A DNA stretch of 64,000 bases from Alphaproteobacteria bacterium. Lineage in GTDB: Bacteria; Myxococcota_A; UBA796; GCA-2862545. The notes under the pieces are model-generated. The model made no database searches and was not told the origin of the DNA. It saw only the letters and a list, made by a program, of their open reading frames with translations. A program made the position numbers and the translations under genes. Where the stretch lies: assembly GCA_020632925.1 (NCBI GenBank), contig JACKER010000022.1, positions 62,001 through 126,000 of the forward strand. The letters are read 5' to 3'. Shown one piece after another: positions 25,080 through 33,028 of the stretch. Position 1 is the stretch's first letter; every line of letters starts with the position of its first letter.

Positions 25080-26398
25080 TGCGCACCTTTTCCATCTTGC
25101 TCCTGGCCGCGTGTCGAACGACCACGAGCATACCGACGCCGCACAGCACCAGGACGGAGACGGGGCATTCGGGGAGTCCCGCACAGTTCTACCCGCCCGC
25201 CGACGTCGTGTGGTCGATGGGGGAGTTCGGTTGGACCTCGGCGTTCGGCGCGGCGCTGGCCCTCCACGCGGAGGGGCTCGTCATCGGCGCGCCGGGTGGG
25301 GATCTCGACGAGCTGGGGATTCCCCAGGTCTGGCTCCCCTCGCGCCCCTACACCGGCGGTCACCCACAGGAGGACTGGTTCGCTCTCGAGAACCCCACGA
25401 CCTGGGATCGGTGGACGGACTCACAGTACCTGGGCACCGAGGTCCTCGCTCCCGGCGACGTGACGGGTGACGGCGTCGACGATCTGCTCGCTTTCGACAC
25501 CGTCCGGCCGCCCAGGACGACCGGGTACCTCGTCCCCGGCCCGCTCGGGTCTCGCCGCGTACACGGCGACGATCCGGGGGTCCTGCCGCTCCTCGGTCCC
25601 CACCGCGGCACGCGTTGCGGAGACGTGACCGGCGACGGACGGGCGGACCTGTGTCTGGACACCGGCGTGGTGCCCGGACCCGTCGTCGACCCCGTCACCC
25701 CCACCGTGACCTGGAGCGGGTTCGATCCGAGCGACGCCCGGATGGTCGCGGGCGACCTGGATGGCGACGGCCGGAACGAGCTGTTCCTCTGGGATCGTGG
25801 CGGGGCCGCCGTGCGCGTGCTCACCGCCTTCCCGCCAGGCGACCACGCGCTCGGCACCCTCGCCACCCGCTCCATCTCGGCGCCCCCGGATGGCTCGGTG
25901 AGCGCGCTCGAGATCGGCGGCGACCTGGACGGGGACGGCCGTGACGACCTACTCGTCGCGTGGCTGAGCGACGAGCTCGGTGGCCGGGTGTGGATCGTGA
26001 CCGACCCTGCCGCGACCTCGCTGGAGGACGCCTGGGCGACCTGGGAAGGTGCCGCGAACGCCGTGGCGGTGGGCGACCTGAATGGCGACGGGGTGGACGA
26101 CCTGGTGCTCGGCGGGGAGGTGGCCCTACCCGGGCTCGACAGGTCGGGCACGCAGACCGTGTCCGTCCTGTTCGGCCCTCTCCATGCCGGCCGGCTGACC
26201 GAGGCCGACGTGACCGTCACCTGGCTCGGGGCGACGCTCGACGGGGACCTGCCCGACGGGTTCGGACACGCCCTCGAGCTCTTCGACGTCGATGGCGACG
26301 GCCAGCACGACCTGGTCGTCAGCGCGCCCCGCGAGGACGACGGCACGTGGACCCCGTTCGGCAGGGTGTACCTGACGACGGGGCCCTGGACGCCGTGA
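25079..26398 (+). CDS. FG-GAP/VCBS repeat lipoprotein
   Basis: 439 residues. The signal MRTFSILLLAAC ends in a lipobox, so the protein is probably membrane-anchored. The body is a seven-bladed beta-propeller of FG-GAP type with Ca-binding loops, such as GDVTGDGVDDLL, GDLDGDGRNELFL and DVDGDGQHDLVVSAP. Such proteins bind partners or surfaces rather than catalyse. ATG at 25079 overlaps the protease stop (TGATG), the last step of a coupled three-gene cluster. Confidence 0.8.
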   Translation: MRTFSILLLAACRTTTSIPTPHSTRTETGHSGSPAQFYPPADVVWSMGEFGWTSAFGAALALHAEGLVIGAPGGDLDELGIPQVWLPSRPYTGGHPQEDWFALENPTTWDRWTDSQYLGTEVLAPGDVTGDGVDDLLAFDTVRPPRTTGYLVPGPLGSRRVHGDDPGVLPLLGPHRGTRCGDVTGDGRADLCLDTGVVPGPVVDPVTPTVTWSGFDPSDARMVAGDLDGDGRNELFLWDRGGAAVRVLTAFPPGDHALGTLATRSISAPPDGSVSALEIGGDLDGDGRDDLLVAWLSDELGGRVWIVTDPAATSLEDAWATWEGAANAVAVGDLNGDGVDDLVLGGEVALPGLDRSGTQTVSVLFGPLHAGRLTEADVTVTWLGATLDGDLPDGFGHALELFDVDGDGQHDLVVSAPREDDGTWTPFGRVYLTTGPWTP

Positions 26399-26411
26399 CG
26401 TCCCTCCTCTC

Positions 26412-26897
26412 TCAGGGCGCGGGCGGCGCGGACGGGTCGAGCCCCGCGGCCAGACCCTCGGTGAACTCGCGGGTGGCCTGACCGAGCGTCTGCCCCAGCT
26501 CCCGCGCGTCGGGCGCGAGCTGGCGCACGGCCTGGACCGCCTGGTCCAGCTGCTGACCGAGGTCGCCCACCAGGTCCGAGAGCTGGCAGGCGGGCAGTGC
26601 GCCCGACTCCCAGGTGCCCGTGTCGCCGGGCATCAGCGTGAGCGAGGCCTCCGGGCCGGCCGCGTTCACGATGACGCAGGCGTCGGCGTGCAGCGCGAGC
26701 TCGTGCTCCCGACCCACACCGAAGGACACGTGGACCTTCTCGCCCGCCACCGCGACACCGGCGACCTCGCCCACCCGCACCCCGGAGAGCTCCACCGGCG
26801 AGCCCTCGTGCAGACCCGACGCGTGGTCCAGCTCGGCGGTGTACGTCGTCCCACCACAGGCCAGCAGACCGAGCACCAGGATCCAGACGCCACGCAT
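26412..26897 (-). CDS. MCE/MlaD-like lipoprotein
   Basis: 161 residues with lipobox LLAC (MRGVWILVLGLLAC). Residues ~35-100 form an MCE-type beta domain, with SGLHEGSPVELSGVRVGEVA matching the family's signature for lipid-transport substrate binding. The C-terminal part is a single amphipathic helix (about 105-150). It lacks the N-terminal membrane anchor of canonical MlaD, which the lipid anchor would replace. No MlaE/MlaF genes are adjacent. A GGAGG site supports ATG at 26897. Confidence 0.7.
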   Translation of the reverse strand: MRGVWILVLGLLACGGTTYTAELDHASGLHEGSPVELSGVRVGEVAGVAVAGEKVHVSFGVGREHELALHADACVIVNAAGPEASLTLMPGDTGTWESGALPACQLSDLVGDLGQQLDQAVQAVRQLAPDARELGQTLGQATREFTEGLAAGLDPSAPPAP

Positions 26898-26971
26898 TCG
26901 GCACCTCCATCCGTCCATACGAACGAATGTCACGTCTTGTTGCCCGGCGCCGTCCGATTCTGGATCGATTC

Positions 26972-27319
26972 TCAGCCCTCCCTGGGGAGCTCGAGCAGGC
27001 GCTCCGCCGGCCGGCCCACCACGGCGCGGTCGCCCACGACGCCGATCGGGCGCTGAAGCAGGGTCGGGTGCGTCGCCATGTGGGCGATCAGCTCGTCCTC
27101 GGGCTCGTCACCGGTCAGGCCGAGCTCGGCGTTGGCCTTGTCGTTGCGACGCAGGACCGCGGAGGCCGGCAGGCCCAGCTTGCGGAGCACGTCGCGCAGC
27201 TCGTCGGCGGACAGCGGCTCCTTGCGGTACTCGCGGTAGGTGTAGGGGATCTCGCGTTCCTTCAGCAAGGCGACCGCCTTGGCGCAGGCGCTTCAGGTGC
27301 GGGTGCAGATCAACAGCAT
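26972..27319 (-). CDS. ArsC/Spx-family redox protein, predicted selenoprotein (in-frame TGA)
   Basis: 115 residues if the TGA at codon 9 (27293-27295) is read as selenocysteine. The start ATG at 27319 has a strong GGAGGAGGG site. The N-terminus reads M-L-L-I-C-T-R-T-U-S-A-C, then KAVALLKEREIPYTYREY, and the protein ends with HPTLLQRPIGVV and GRPAERLLEL, classic arsenate reductase/Spx features. TGA falls where ArsC has its catalytic Cys, and with Cys12 it gives a UxxC redox pair. A SECIS-like hairpin lies 11 bases after the TGA. A gene caller would start at an internal TTG (27268) and lose the active site. The alternative is a nonsense mutation. It lies 26 bases after the PAP2 gene. Confidence 0.75.
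27266..27281 (-). promoter_or_regulatory. Candidate bacterial SECIS element
   Basis: On the minus strand CAAGGC-GGTC-GCCTTG forms a perfect 6-bp stem with loop GGUC, starting 11 bases after the UGA. E. coli formate dehydrogenase SECIS elements have a stem 11 bases from UGA with G and U in the loop, as I recall. No bulged U is seen. The hairpin also encodes conserved residues, so chance cannot be excluded without comparison. Confidence 0.6.
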
Positions 27320-27345
27320 GGGTGCCCTCCTCCTGGGCGCCCACT

Positions 27346-27858
27346 TCACCACATCAGGACGAGCGCTCCCAGCCCCGCACCCAACACCGCCCCCACCAGC
27401 ACGTCGGACGGGTAGTGGACGCCCAGCACCACCCGCGAGGCAGCCACCGCCGCCACGAGCGGGCACAGGAGCACGCCCAGCGGGGGCACCAGCGCGGAGA
27501 CGACGACCAGCACGCTCACGGCGTGCAGCGTGTGGCCCGAGGGGAAGCTGTAGCGGTCCAGCGGCGCGACCAGGGAGGCGACCCTCGGGTGCGCGTCACA
27601 GGGGCGAAGGCGGCGCGTCGTGCGCTTCGTGAGCTGATACCCGAGCGCCCCGATCCCGAGCGCGAACAGCAGGCGCAGCGCCGCGTCCGCGCCGACCGCC
27701 CACCACAGCACCGGGGCGAGCGACACCCACAACGGACCGTCGCCGAGGCGCGAGGCGAGCCGCAGCGACCTCACCACCCGCCCGTCGGCGACGCCCTGGA
27801 CCGCGACCACCCACCGCGACTCGACCTCCCCGAGCCAGGTCAACCCTCGTTGCAGCAT
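27346..27858 (-). CDS. PAP2 family phosphatase
   Basis: 170 residues, an integral membrane phosphatase with about five helices. The three PAP2 motifs are present: KRTTRRLRP, PSGHT and SRVVLGVHYPSD. Family members act on undecaprenyl pyrophosphate, phosphatidic acid or similar lipids. ATG at 27858 has a GGAGGAG site. It is the first gene of a minus-strand run with the ArsC-like and MCE-like genes and is divergent from the thioredoxin/MsrA-like gene. Confidence 0.88.
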   Translation of the reverse strand: MLQRGLTWLGEVESRWVVAVQGVADGRVVRSLRLASRLGDGPLWVSLAPVLWWAVGADAALRLLFALGIGALGYQLTKRTTRRLRPCDAHPRVASLVAPLDRYSFPSGHTLHAVSVLVVVSALVPPLGVLLCPLVAAVAASRVVLGVHYPSDVLVGAVLGAGLGALVLMW

Positions 27859-27962
27859 GGGCTCCTCCACCGATCTCTTGCCCGCCCCTCGCATCGGCTC
27901 GGCGTCGGTCTCGGAGCGAGTGCGTAACGGATCGCGGGGCGCGTCGGACAGCGGGGAGCGAG

Positions 27963-28814
27963 GTGCCCGTGACGCCGATGTCGACCGCCCTGTCCGAAGC
28001 GACCCCCTACGCCACCGAGAACCCGGCCGAGCTCGGGCTCGTGCACTGGCGGCGGGGGCTGCGGTCCGCGCAGGCCGAGTCCCGGACCACCGGCAAGCCG
28101 CTGCTCGTGCTGTTCGACGAGGTCCCGGGATGCTCGACCGTGAAGGGCTTCGGTCGCGTGGCGCTGTCGCACCCGCTGCTCGCGGACGCCGCCGAGACGC
28201 TGTTCGTGCCGCTCTTCGTCTCCAACAACGAGGAGGGCGAGGACCGCGACGTGCTCCTGCAGTTCGGCGAGCGCCCGTGGGACAACCCCGCGGTCCGCTT
28301 CCTGTCGCCGCAGGGGCGCCCGGTCGGGTCGCGGCTGTACGGCGAGTGGACCGCGGCGTCGCTGGCGGAGCACATGGTGGAGGCGCTCGGCGCCGACGCC
28401 CCGCCCTGGCTCGTGCTGGTCGCCCAGGAGGAGCGCGCGGCCGCTGCGGGGACGGTGACCGAGACCTACGGCGCCTGGTGCTTCTGGCAGGGCGAGGCCA
28501 CGCTGGGCGCCGTCCCCGGGGTGGTGGGCACGCGCACCGGCTTCCTCGGCGGACACGAGGCCGTGGAGCTCGTGATCGACCCGAGCCGCCTGGACCGGGG
28601 CGCGCTGCGCCACGCCGTGGACGCGCTCGGCGCCAAGCCGCTGCAGGGCGAGCTCCGCCCCTCCCCCGACGACGACAACCACGCGCTGCGGGGCACCCCG
28701 TGGTCCGCGGTCCCGATGACCGAGGCGCAGGCCGCGCGGGTCAATGCGACCGTCGCCGCGGGCGGCGATCCGAGCCCGTGGCTCTCCCCACGCCAGCGCG
28801 CGCTGGTTCGTTGA
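27963..28814 (+). CDS. Thioredoxin-like protein with VPGC motif and MsrA-like C-terminal domain
   Basis: 283 residues in two parts. The N-terminal thioredoxin-like domain has LLVLFDEVPGCSTVKGFG (Cys57). I recall this as the signature of the VPGUxT thioredoxin-like (seleno)protein family; here the Sec position is Cys. The C-terminal domain resembles peptide methionine sulfoxide reductase A, with GAWCFWQGEATLG (Cys173) and RTGFLGGHEAVELVIDPSRL. It may repair oxidised Met or reduce a similar substrate. GTG at 27963 is chosen because a GGGGAG site lies just ahead; ATG at 27978 is the alternative. Confidence 0.65.
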   Translation: MPVTPMSTALSEATPYATENPAELGLVHWRRGLRSAQAESRTTGKPLLVLFDEVPGCSTVKGFGRVALSHPLLADAAETLFVPLFVSNNEEGEDRDVLLQFGERPWDNPAVRFLSPQGRPVGSRLYGEWTAASLAEHMVEALGADAPPWLVLVAQEERAAAAGTVTETYGAWCFWQGEATLGAVPGVVGTRTGFLGGHEAVELVIDPSRLDRGALRHAVDALGAKPLQGELRPSPDDDNHALRGTPWSAVPMTEAQAARVNATVAAGGDPSPWLSPRQRALVR

Positions 28815-28879
28815 TTCAGCGGGAAGACGCGGTCGGCAACGTCCAGTCGGGGCAGGCGTCGTAGACCGTCCAGCTCCCC
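28815..28879. other. Short convergent gap
   Basis: 65 bases between the thioredoxin/MsrA-like gene and a small minus-strand lipoprotein; no strong hairpin was seen. Confidence 0.3.
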
Positions 28880-29053
28880 TCAGCGCCGCAGGACGACGCA
28901 GTCCGCCCCGCAGGCGTCCACGCACGACTGGCAGGCCTGGCGGTCGCAGTCGTCCACGCCGCCGCCCGACGTGCCGATGGCGACCTCGGCGCAGTCGAAG
29001 GGCTCCGCGCCCGAGCAGCTCACCATCAGCACCAACGCGATCCATCGGCCCAT
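28880..29053 (-). CDS. Small Cys-rich lipoprotein
   Basis: 57 residues. MGRWIALVLMVSC is a short signal with a plausible lipobox. The mature part holds seven further Cys residues in CAEVAI, DCDRQACQSC and VDACGADC, suggesting disulfides or metal binding. GGAGGGG precedes ATG at 29053. Its start lies 31 bases from that of the divergent photolyase, so the two probably share a control region. The function is unknown; such tiny Cys-rich lipoproteins are common in myxobacteria. Confidence 0.5.
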   Translation of the reverse strand: MGRWIALVLMVSCSGAEPFDCAEVAIGTSGGGVDDCDRQACQSCVDACGADCVVLRR

Positions 29054-29084
29054 CGCCCCTCCGACGGGACGATACACGCGCCCC

Positions 29085-30524
29085 ATGCTCGACCGCCTCA
29101 CCGTCGCCCGCGACCTGCCCGTCCGCGCCGACGCCCGCTACGTCCTCTACTGGATGATCGCCGCGCGACGCACGCGGTGGTCCTTCGCCCTCGACCACGC
29201 CCTGGATCACGCCCGCAGGCTCGGGCTGCCGCTGCTCGTGCTCGAGCCGCTGCGCATCGGGTACCGGTGGGCGGCACCCCGTCACCACCGCTTCGTCGTC
29301 CAGGGCATGGCCGACCAGCGCGCCGCCTTCGAGGCAGCCGGCGTCCGCTACCTGCCGTACGTGGAGCGGACCGAGGGCGAGGGCCACGGGCTCCTGCACG
29401 CGCTCGCCCGCGACGCGGCCGTCGTCGTGACCGACCACTTCCCCACGTTCTTCCTCCCGCGGATGGTGGCGGCGGCGGCGCGAGATCTGCCCGCGCGGCT
29501 CGAGGTGGTCGACGGCAACGGGCTGCTCCCGCTGTCCGCCGCGCCGAAGGCGTACCCCACGGCGGCGCTGTTCCGTCGTCACCTGCACAAGACGCTCCCC
29601 GACCACCTCGACCGGTGGCCGGTCGCGGAGCCCCTCACCTCCTACGACCTCGGTCGCGCCACGCTCCCCGAGGGTGTGCTCGAGCGCTGGCGGCCGGCGG
29701 ACGACCTGCTCGACGAGCCCGACCGCGTCCGTGAGCTGGTGAGCGGCCCCGGGTTCGTCGGCGCACGAGGCGGGCAGCGCGCGGCGGCCGAGGTCCTCGG
29801 GACCTTCCTCGACCGCCGTCTCGAGCGCTACCCCGACCGCAACCACCCCGACGACGACGCGGCGAGCGGGCTCTCGCCCTGGCTGCACTTCGGCCATGTC
29901 TCCGCCCACGAGGTCGCGAAGGCGGTGCTCGACCGCGAGTCCTGGGACCTCACGCGCCTCGGTCGTCCGACGGGCTCCCGCGCCGGCTGGTGGGGGCTGT
30001 CGGAGGCCGCGGAGGGCTTCCTCGACGAGCTCGTCACCTGGCGGGAGACGGGCTTCGTGTACGCCCACCACGTCCCCGACCACGACCGCTTCGGCACCCT
30101 GCCCGACTGGGCGCGCGCCACGCTCGCGAAGCACGCCGCCGACCCGCGTCCCGAGGTCTACGATCTGGCGACGCTCGAGGAGGCTCGGACCGGGGACCCG
30201 CTCTGGAACGCGGCCCAGCGCGAGCTCCGCCACACCGGCCGCATGCACAACTACCTGCGCATGCTCTGGGGCAAGAAGGTGCTCCAGTGGGCACCGACGC
30301 CCGAGCTCGCGTGGGAGTGGCTGTTCGAGCTCAACAACCGCTGGGCGCTCGACGGGCGCGACCCGAACACGGCCACCGGCATCTCCTGGGTGTTCGGGCG
30401 GTTCGACCGGCCGTGGGGGCCCGAGCGCCCCATCTTCGGCACCGTCCGCTACATGACCTCGGACAGTACGATGCGGAAGCTGCACCTCAAGCGCTGGCTC
30501 ACGCGTTGGGGCGACGCCGCCTGA
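29085..30524 (+). CDS. Class II deoxyribodipyrimidine photolyase
   Basis: 479 residues, a light-driven FAD enzyme that repairs pyrimidine dimers. The N-terminal alpha/beta domain binds the antenna. The C-terminal FAD domain has the class II signature MHNYLRMLWGKKVLQW, then LNNRWALDGRDPNTATGISW, FGRFDRPW and FGTVRYM. It starts at ATG 29085. The last 26 bases overlap the convergent MYXO-CTERM gene. Light repair and the nearby recA/cinA suggest a genome exposed to sunlight, but this is only an inference. Confidence 0.93.
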   Translation: MLDRLTVARDLPVRADARYVLYWMIAARRTRWSFALDHALDHARRLGLPLLVLEPLRIGYRWAAPRHHRFVVQGMADQRAAFEAAGVRYLPYVERTEGEGHGLLHALARDAAVVVTDHFPTFFLPRMVAAAARDLPARLEVVDGNGLLPLSAAPKAYPTAALFRRHLHKTLPDHLDRWPVAEPLTSYDLGRATLPEGVLERWRPADDLLDEPDRVRELVSGPGFVGARGGQRAAAEVLGTFLDRRLERYPDRNHPDDDAASGLSPWLHFGHVSAHEVAKAVLDRESWDLTRLGRPTGSRAGWWGLSEAAEGFLDELVTWRETGFVYAHHVPDHDRFGTLPDWARATLAKHAADPRPEVYDLATLEEARTGDPLWNAAQRELRHTGRMHNYLRMLWGKKVLQWAPTPELAWEWLFELNNRWALDGRDPNTATGISWVFGRFDRPWGPERPIFGTVRYMTSDSTMRKLHLKRWLTRWGDAA

Positions 30525-31197
30525 GCGCGAAGAGCGGCAGGAGCAGGCCGAGCAGGGACGGCGCGAGCGGGCTCGTGCGACACCCGCTCCCGACGGGACA
30601 GCCCTTCGTCTCGCAGATGTGCGGCGTCTCCCATACGAGCTCGCCCTCGACGCCGACCAGCTCCGTCCAGGCGCACAGGTCCCCCTTCACGTCGAAGGTC
30701 CGGGACACCTCGACGGACCCCTCGCCGTCGAGCACCGTCACCGCCGATCGTAGCAGCGAGCTGCCCTTCTCGACCGCCAACACCAGGATGCCCGAGCCCG
30801 GCTCGTCGAAGAACACGCTCGCGCCGACGTGCGTGGCGTGCTGCCCGCAGACCCGCTCGGGACGGACCTCCACGCCTTGCGGAACACCCGCGATCGGGAA
30901 GTCCGCGCCGTCCGCGACGGTGAAGGTGCTGTTCTCGAGCCCCACCAACGACCACTCACCGGGCGTCAGCGGGGGTTCCGGCACGAAGGTCAGCATCGAG
31001 CCGGTGTCGTCGAACCCGCCCGTGGCCGGCGCCCCCTCCACGTCCAGCACCTGGAGGCTCGGCGACCCGCACCCGCCGTCCGTGTACACCATGGCCGGGT
31101 GGATGGAGCGAGGCACCTCCGCGCCGTCCGGCGGGAAGAGGCCGACGAGACCCGGACCAGCGCAGGTGGCCCCCGCGACCGCGACGAACAGCAGCAT
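30499..31197 (-). CDS. Secreted protein with MYXO-CTERM-type anchor
   Basis: 232 residues with a signal (MLLFVAVAGATC; Cys12 could also be lipidated) and an Ig-like beta body. The C-terminus has SGCRTS, a hydrophobic stretch (LAPSLLGLLLPLFAL) and RRRR, the tripartite MYXO-CTERM sorting pattern. That signal is recognised by myxosortase in Myxococcota, which implies a cell-surface product. It overlaps the photolyase 3' end by 26 bases and precedes nothing in the same operon, being the last gene of the 32401-30499 run. Confidence 0.7.
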   Translation of the reverse strand: MLLFVAVAGATCAGPGLVGLFPPDGAEVPRSIHPAMVYTDGGCGSPSLQVLDVEGAPATGGFDDTGSMLTFVPEPPLTPGEWSLVGLENSTFTVADGADFPIAGVPQGVEVRPERVCGQHATHVGASVFFDEPGSGILVLAVEKGSSLLRSAVTVLDGEGSVEVSRTFDVKGDLCAWTELVGVEGELVWETPHICETKGCPVGSGCRTSPLAPSLLGLLLPLFALRRRRPNA

Positions 31198-31215
31198 CGC
31201 TCCTCCGCCGCCAGA

Positions 31216-31539
31216 CTACCCCGGTTCTTCCGCGGGTCGCGGCGTGTCGCACTGCCAGCAGGCGTCCAGGTCGGGGTCACCCTCCTCGCCGCACGCAGGA
31301 CAGGTCCACGGACCACGCACCAGCCGTGGGCCCCGCATCAGGCGCAGGGCCTCGTTCGCCGCCGCCTCCTCTCGCTTCGACACCCACACCGTCGGCCAGG
31401 ACTCCGCGATCGGGATCTCGCCGCGGATGGTCGTGAGGTCGCCGCGCACCTGGACCGTCAGCCCGGACGCCTCCAGCCAGTCGCGTGCGAGGTACGCGTC
31501 CACGAGCCCCGTGCCTCGGAAGACGCAGACCCAGCCCAT
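31216..31539 (-). CDS. DUF2007 domain protein with C-terminal zinc ribbon
   Basis: 107 residues. The first ~70 match DUF2007 (VDAYLARDWLEASGLTVQV, then GEIPIAESWPTVWVSKREE). The tail has WTCPACGEEGDPDLDACWQC, a four-Cys zinc ribbon. DUF2007 proteins are suggested signal-transducing or PII-like modules. ATG at 31539 begins 17 bases after the GNAT stop, so both are probably co-transcribed, followed by the MYXO-CTERM gene. Confidence 0.75.
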   Translation of the reverse strand: MGWVCVFRGTGLVDAYLARDWLEASGLTVQVRGDLTTIRGEIPIAESWPTVWVSKREEAAANEALRLMRGPRLVRGPWTCPACGEEGDPDLDACWQCDTPRPAEEPG

Positions 31540-31555
31540 GCGACCCCATAGCCTC

Positions 31556-32401
31556 TCAGCCGGGGGTCCACCGGTACCCGACCTCGATCCGGAGGCAGTC
31601 GCAGCCGTGCTGCTCGAACAGCCTCCGCATGGGCGCGTTGTCCACCGCCGTCCCGCCTTCGTACGTGACGCCGCCACGGGCGCGCAGCATCGCGAAGCCG
31701 TGCCGGTGGACCACCGCGCCCAACCCCTGCCCACGCAGCTCGGCGCGCAGCCCGAGGTACGTGATCCGGCCCCAGCCGCTCCGTGGGTTCACCTGGGCGC
31801 TCACGAACGCCACGGCCCGACCGTCGCGCACCCCGAGGTGGACCACGTCGTCGTCGCACTGCAGGATGGGATCGCGCAGCCAGGCCGCCAGGACCGCCGC
31901 GGGCGGCTCGGGCTCGTCCCACCACGGGTCCGTCGCGACGATCTCGGCGAACAGCGCCTCCGCGGCGGCCCGCCCCGCCTCCGCCATCGACACCCACGCG
32001 AGCCCGTCGTCGCCCTCCGGTAGCTCGGCCACTGCGGCGCGGTAGCACGCCCGGCGCTCCACCTCCTCGAACCCGGCCGCGAGCAGGACGGAGGCGAGCT
32101 CCGCCCGCTCCACGGCGACCCGCACGCCCAGAGCGGGTGCACCTCGTGCCCGCGCACGCTCCAGCAGCTCGTCGACGAGCGGCGCGAGCTCCGCGTCGGC
32201 GCCCTCCGCCACCACGGGCTCGGTCGCGGTCCACTCTGAGCCCCCGACGTCCACGATCTCTGCGGCGGCGACGATCTCGTCGCTCGGCCCCAACCGGACG
32301 CGCACGTCCGACAGGTCGTCCCGCGCCGACAGCGCCGCTGCCCGCGCCGGTCGCCCCATCAGCGCCGCGTACTCCCCTGCCCTCGACCGTGGAAGCTCCA
32401 T
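31556..32401 (-). CDS. GNAT family N-acetyltransferase
   Basis: 281 residues with two GNAT-like halves. The C-terminal one has the acetyl-CoA loop LRAELRGQGLGAVVHRHGF and the following ARGGVTYEGGTAVDNAPMRRLF, the signature of an acetyltransferase fold. The N-terminal half is more divergent and may be a second, degenerate copy. The substrate is unknown. ATG at 32401 is preferred over an in-frame GTG two codons earlier, since a GGTGGGG site precedes it. Confidence 0.8.
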   Translation of the reverse strand: MELPRSRAGEYAALMGRPARAAALSARDDLSDVRVRLGPSDEIVAAAEIVDVGGSEWTATEPVVAEGADAELAPLVDELLERARARGAPALGVRVAVERAELASVLLAAGFEEVERRACYRAAVAELPEGDDGLAWVSMAEAGRAAAEALFAEIVATDPWWDEPEPPAAVLAAWLRDPILQCDDDVVHLGVRDGRAVAFVSAQVNPRSGWGRITYLGLRAELRGQGLGAVVHRHGFAMLRARGGVTYEGGTAVDNAPMRRLFEQHGCDCLRIEVGYRWTPG

Positions 32402-32474
32402 CCCCACCGCCTATCCGCTCCCAGTGGGTTGCCCAGCCGGCACGCATCTGTGGTATCGAGCGGCTGGGGGTACG

Positions 32475-32984
32475 ATGAGGACACTCCGGGTGTGCGGTTG
32501 GAGCCTTTGTCTGGCGATGGTCCTGGCTTGTGGAGGGGTCGGTGCCACCGAGCAGCCGTCGCACCCACCATCCGTCGGGGGCGGAGGCCACAACGGGGAA
32601 GCCGGCGGACGACGGGGAGGAGGTGGTGGTGCGGGCAAGCGTAGGGGCAAGACCCCGGCACCCACCGCGCCTGCCGTCGACTCGCCCGCGTTCCGGACCT
32701 TCGAGACCGAGGACGGCAAGTACCGCGTCGTGTTCACGACCGAGACCAAGATGACGAAGAGCTGGTCCAACATGAGCGGTCCTGCGGTCCAGGGGAGCTG
32801 GTCCCAGTCCGGCGACACCGTCGAGGTGGCCTACGTCCCCGCGTCCCACCACGGCAGCTCCGCGGAGACCTTCGTGACGCGCGGCGAGTGCACGCTGATC
32901 CGCACCGCGCGGGTGGACGCGACGAGCGGCGAGCGGATCGAGTCCCCCACGACCTACGTGCTCGACGAGAAGCGCTGCCACTGA
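32475..32984 (+). CDS. Lipoprotein of unknown function
   Basis: 169 residues. The signal MRTLRVCGWSLCLAMVLAC has lipobox VLAC. A Gly/Arg-rich low-complexity linker (about 30-60) leads to a small beta domain starting FRTFETEDGKYRVVFTTETKM and containing GPAVQGSWSQSGDTVEVAY, which resembles a lipocalin-like or stress-response beta sandwich. Two Cys residues remain in the mature part. It diverges from the GNAT gene across 73 bases; alaS follows after 44 bases. Confidence 0.55.
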   Translation: MRTLRVCGWSLCLAMVLACGGVGATEQPSHPPSVGGGGHNGEAGGRRGGGGGAGKRRGKTPAPTAPAVDSPAFRTFETEDGKYRVVFTTETKMTKSWSNMSGPAVQGSWSQSGDTVEVAYVPASHHGSSAETFVTRGECTLIRTARVDATSGERIESPTTYVLDEKRCH

Positions 32985-33028
32985 CCCTCGCGGGCCCGCG
33001 CGTTACGACGCGGCCTGGGAGATGCACC

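Noticed and set aside
26972..27268. A shorter ArsC-like gene starting at TTG 27268
   Set aside because: It has no ribosome site and lacks the active-site segment that is encoded just upstream in the same frame after an in-frame TGA.
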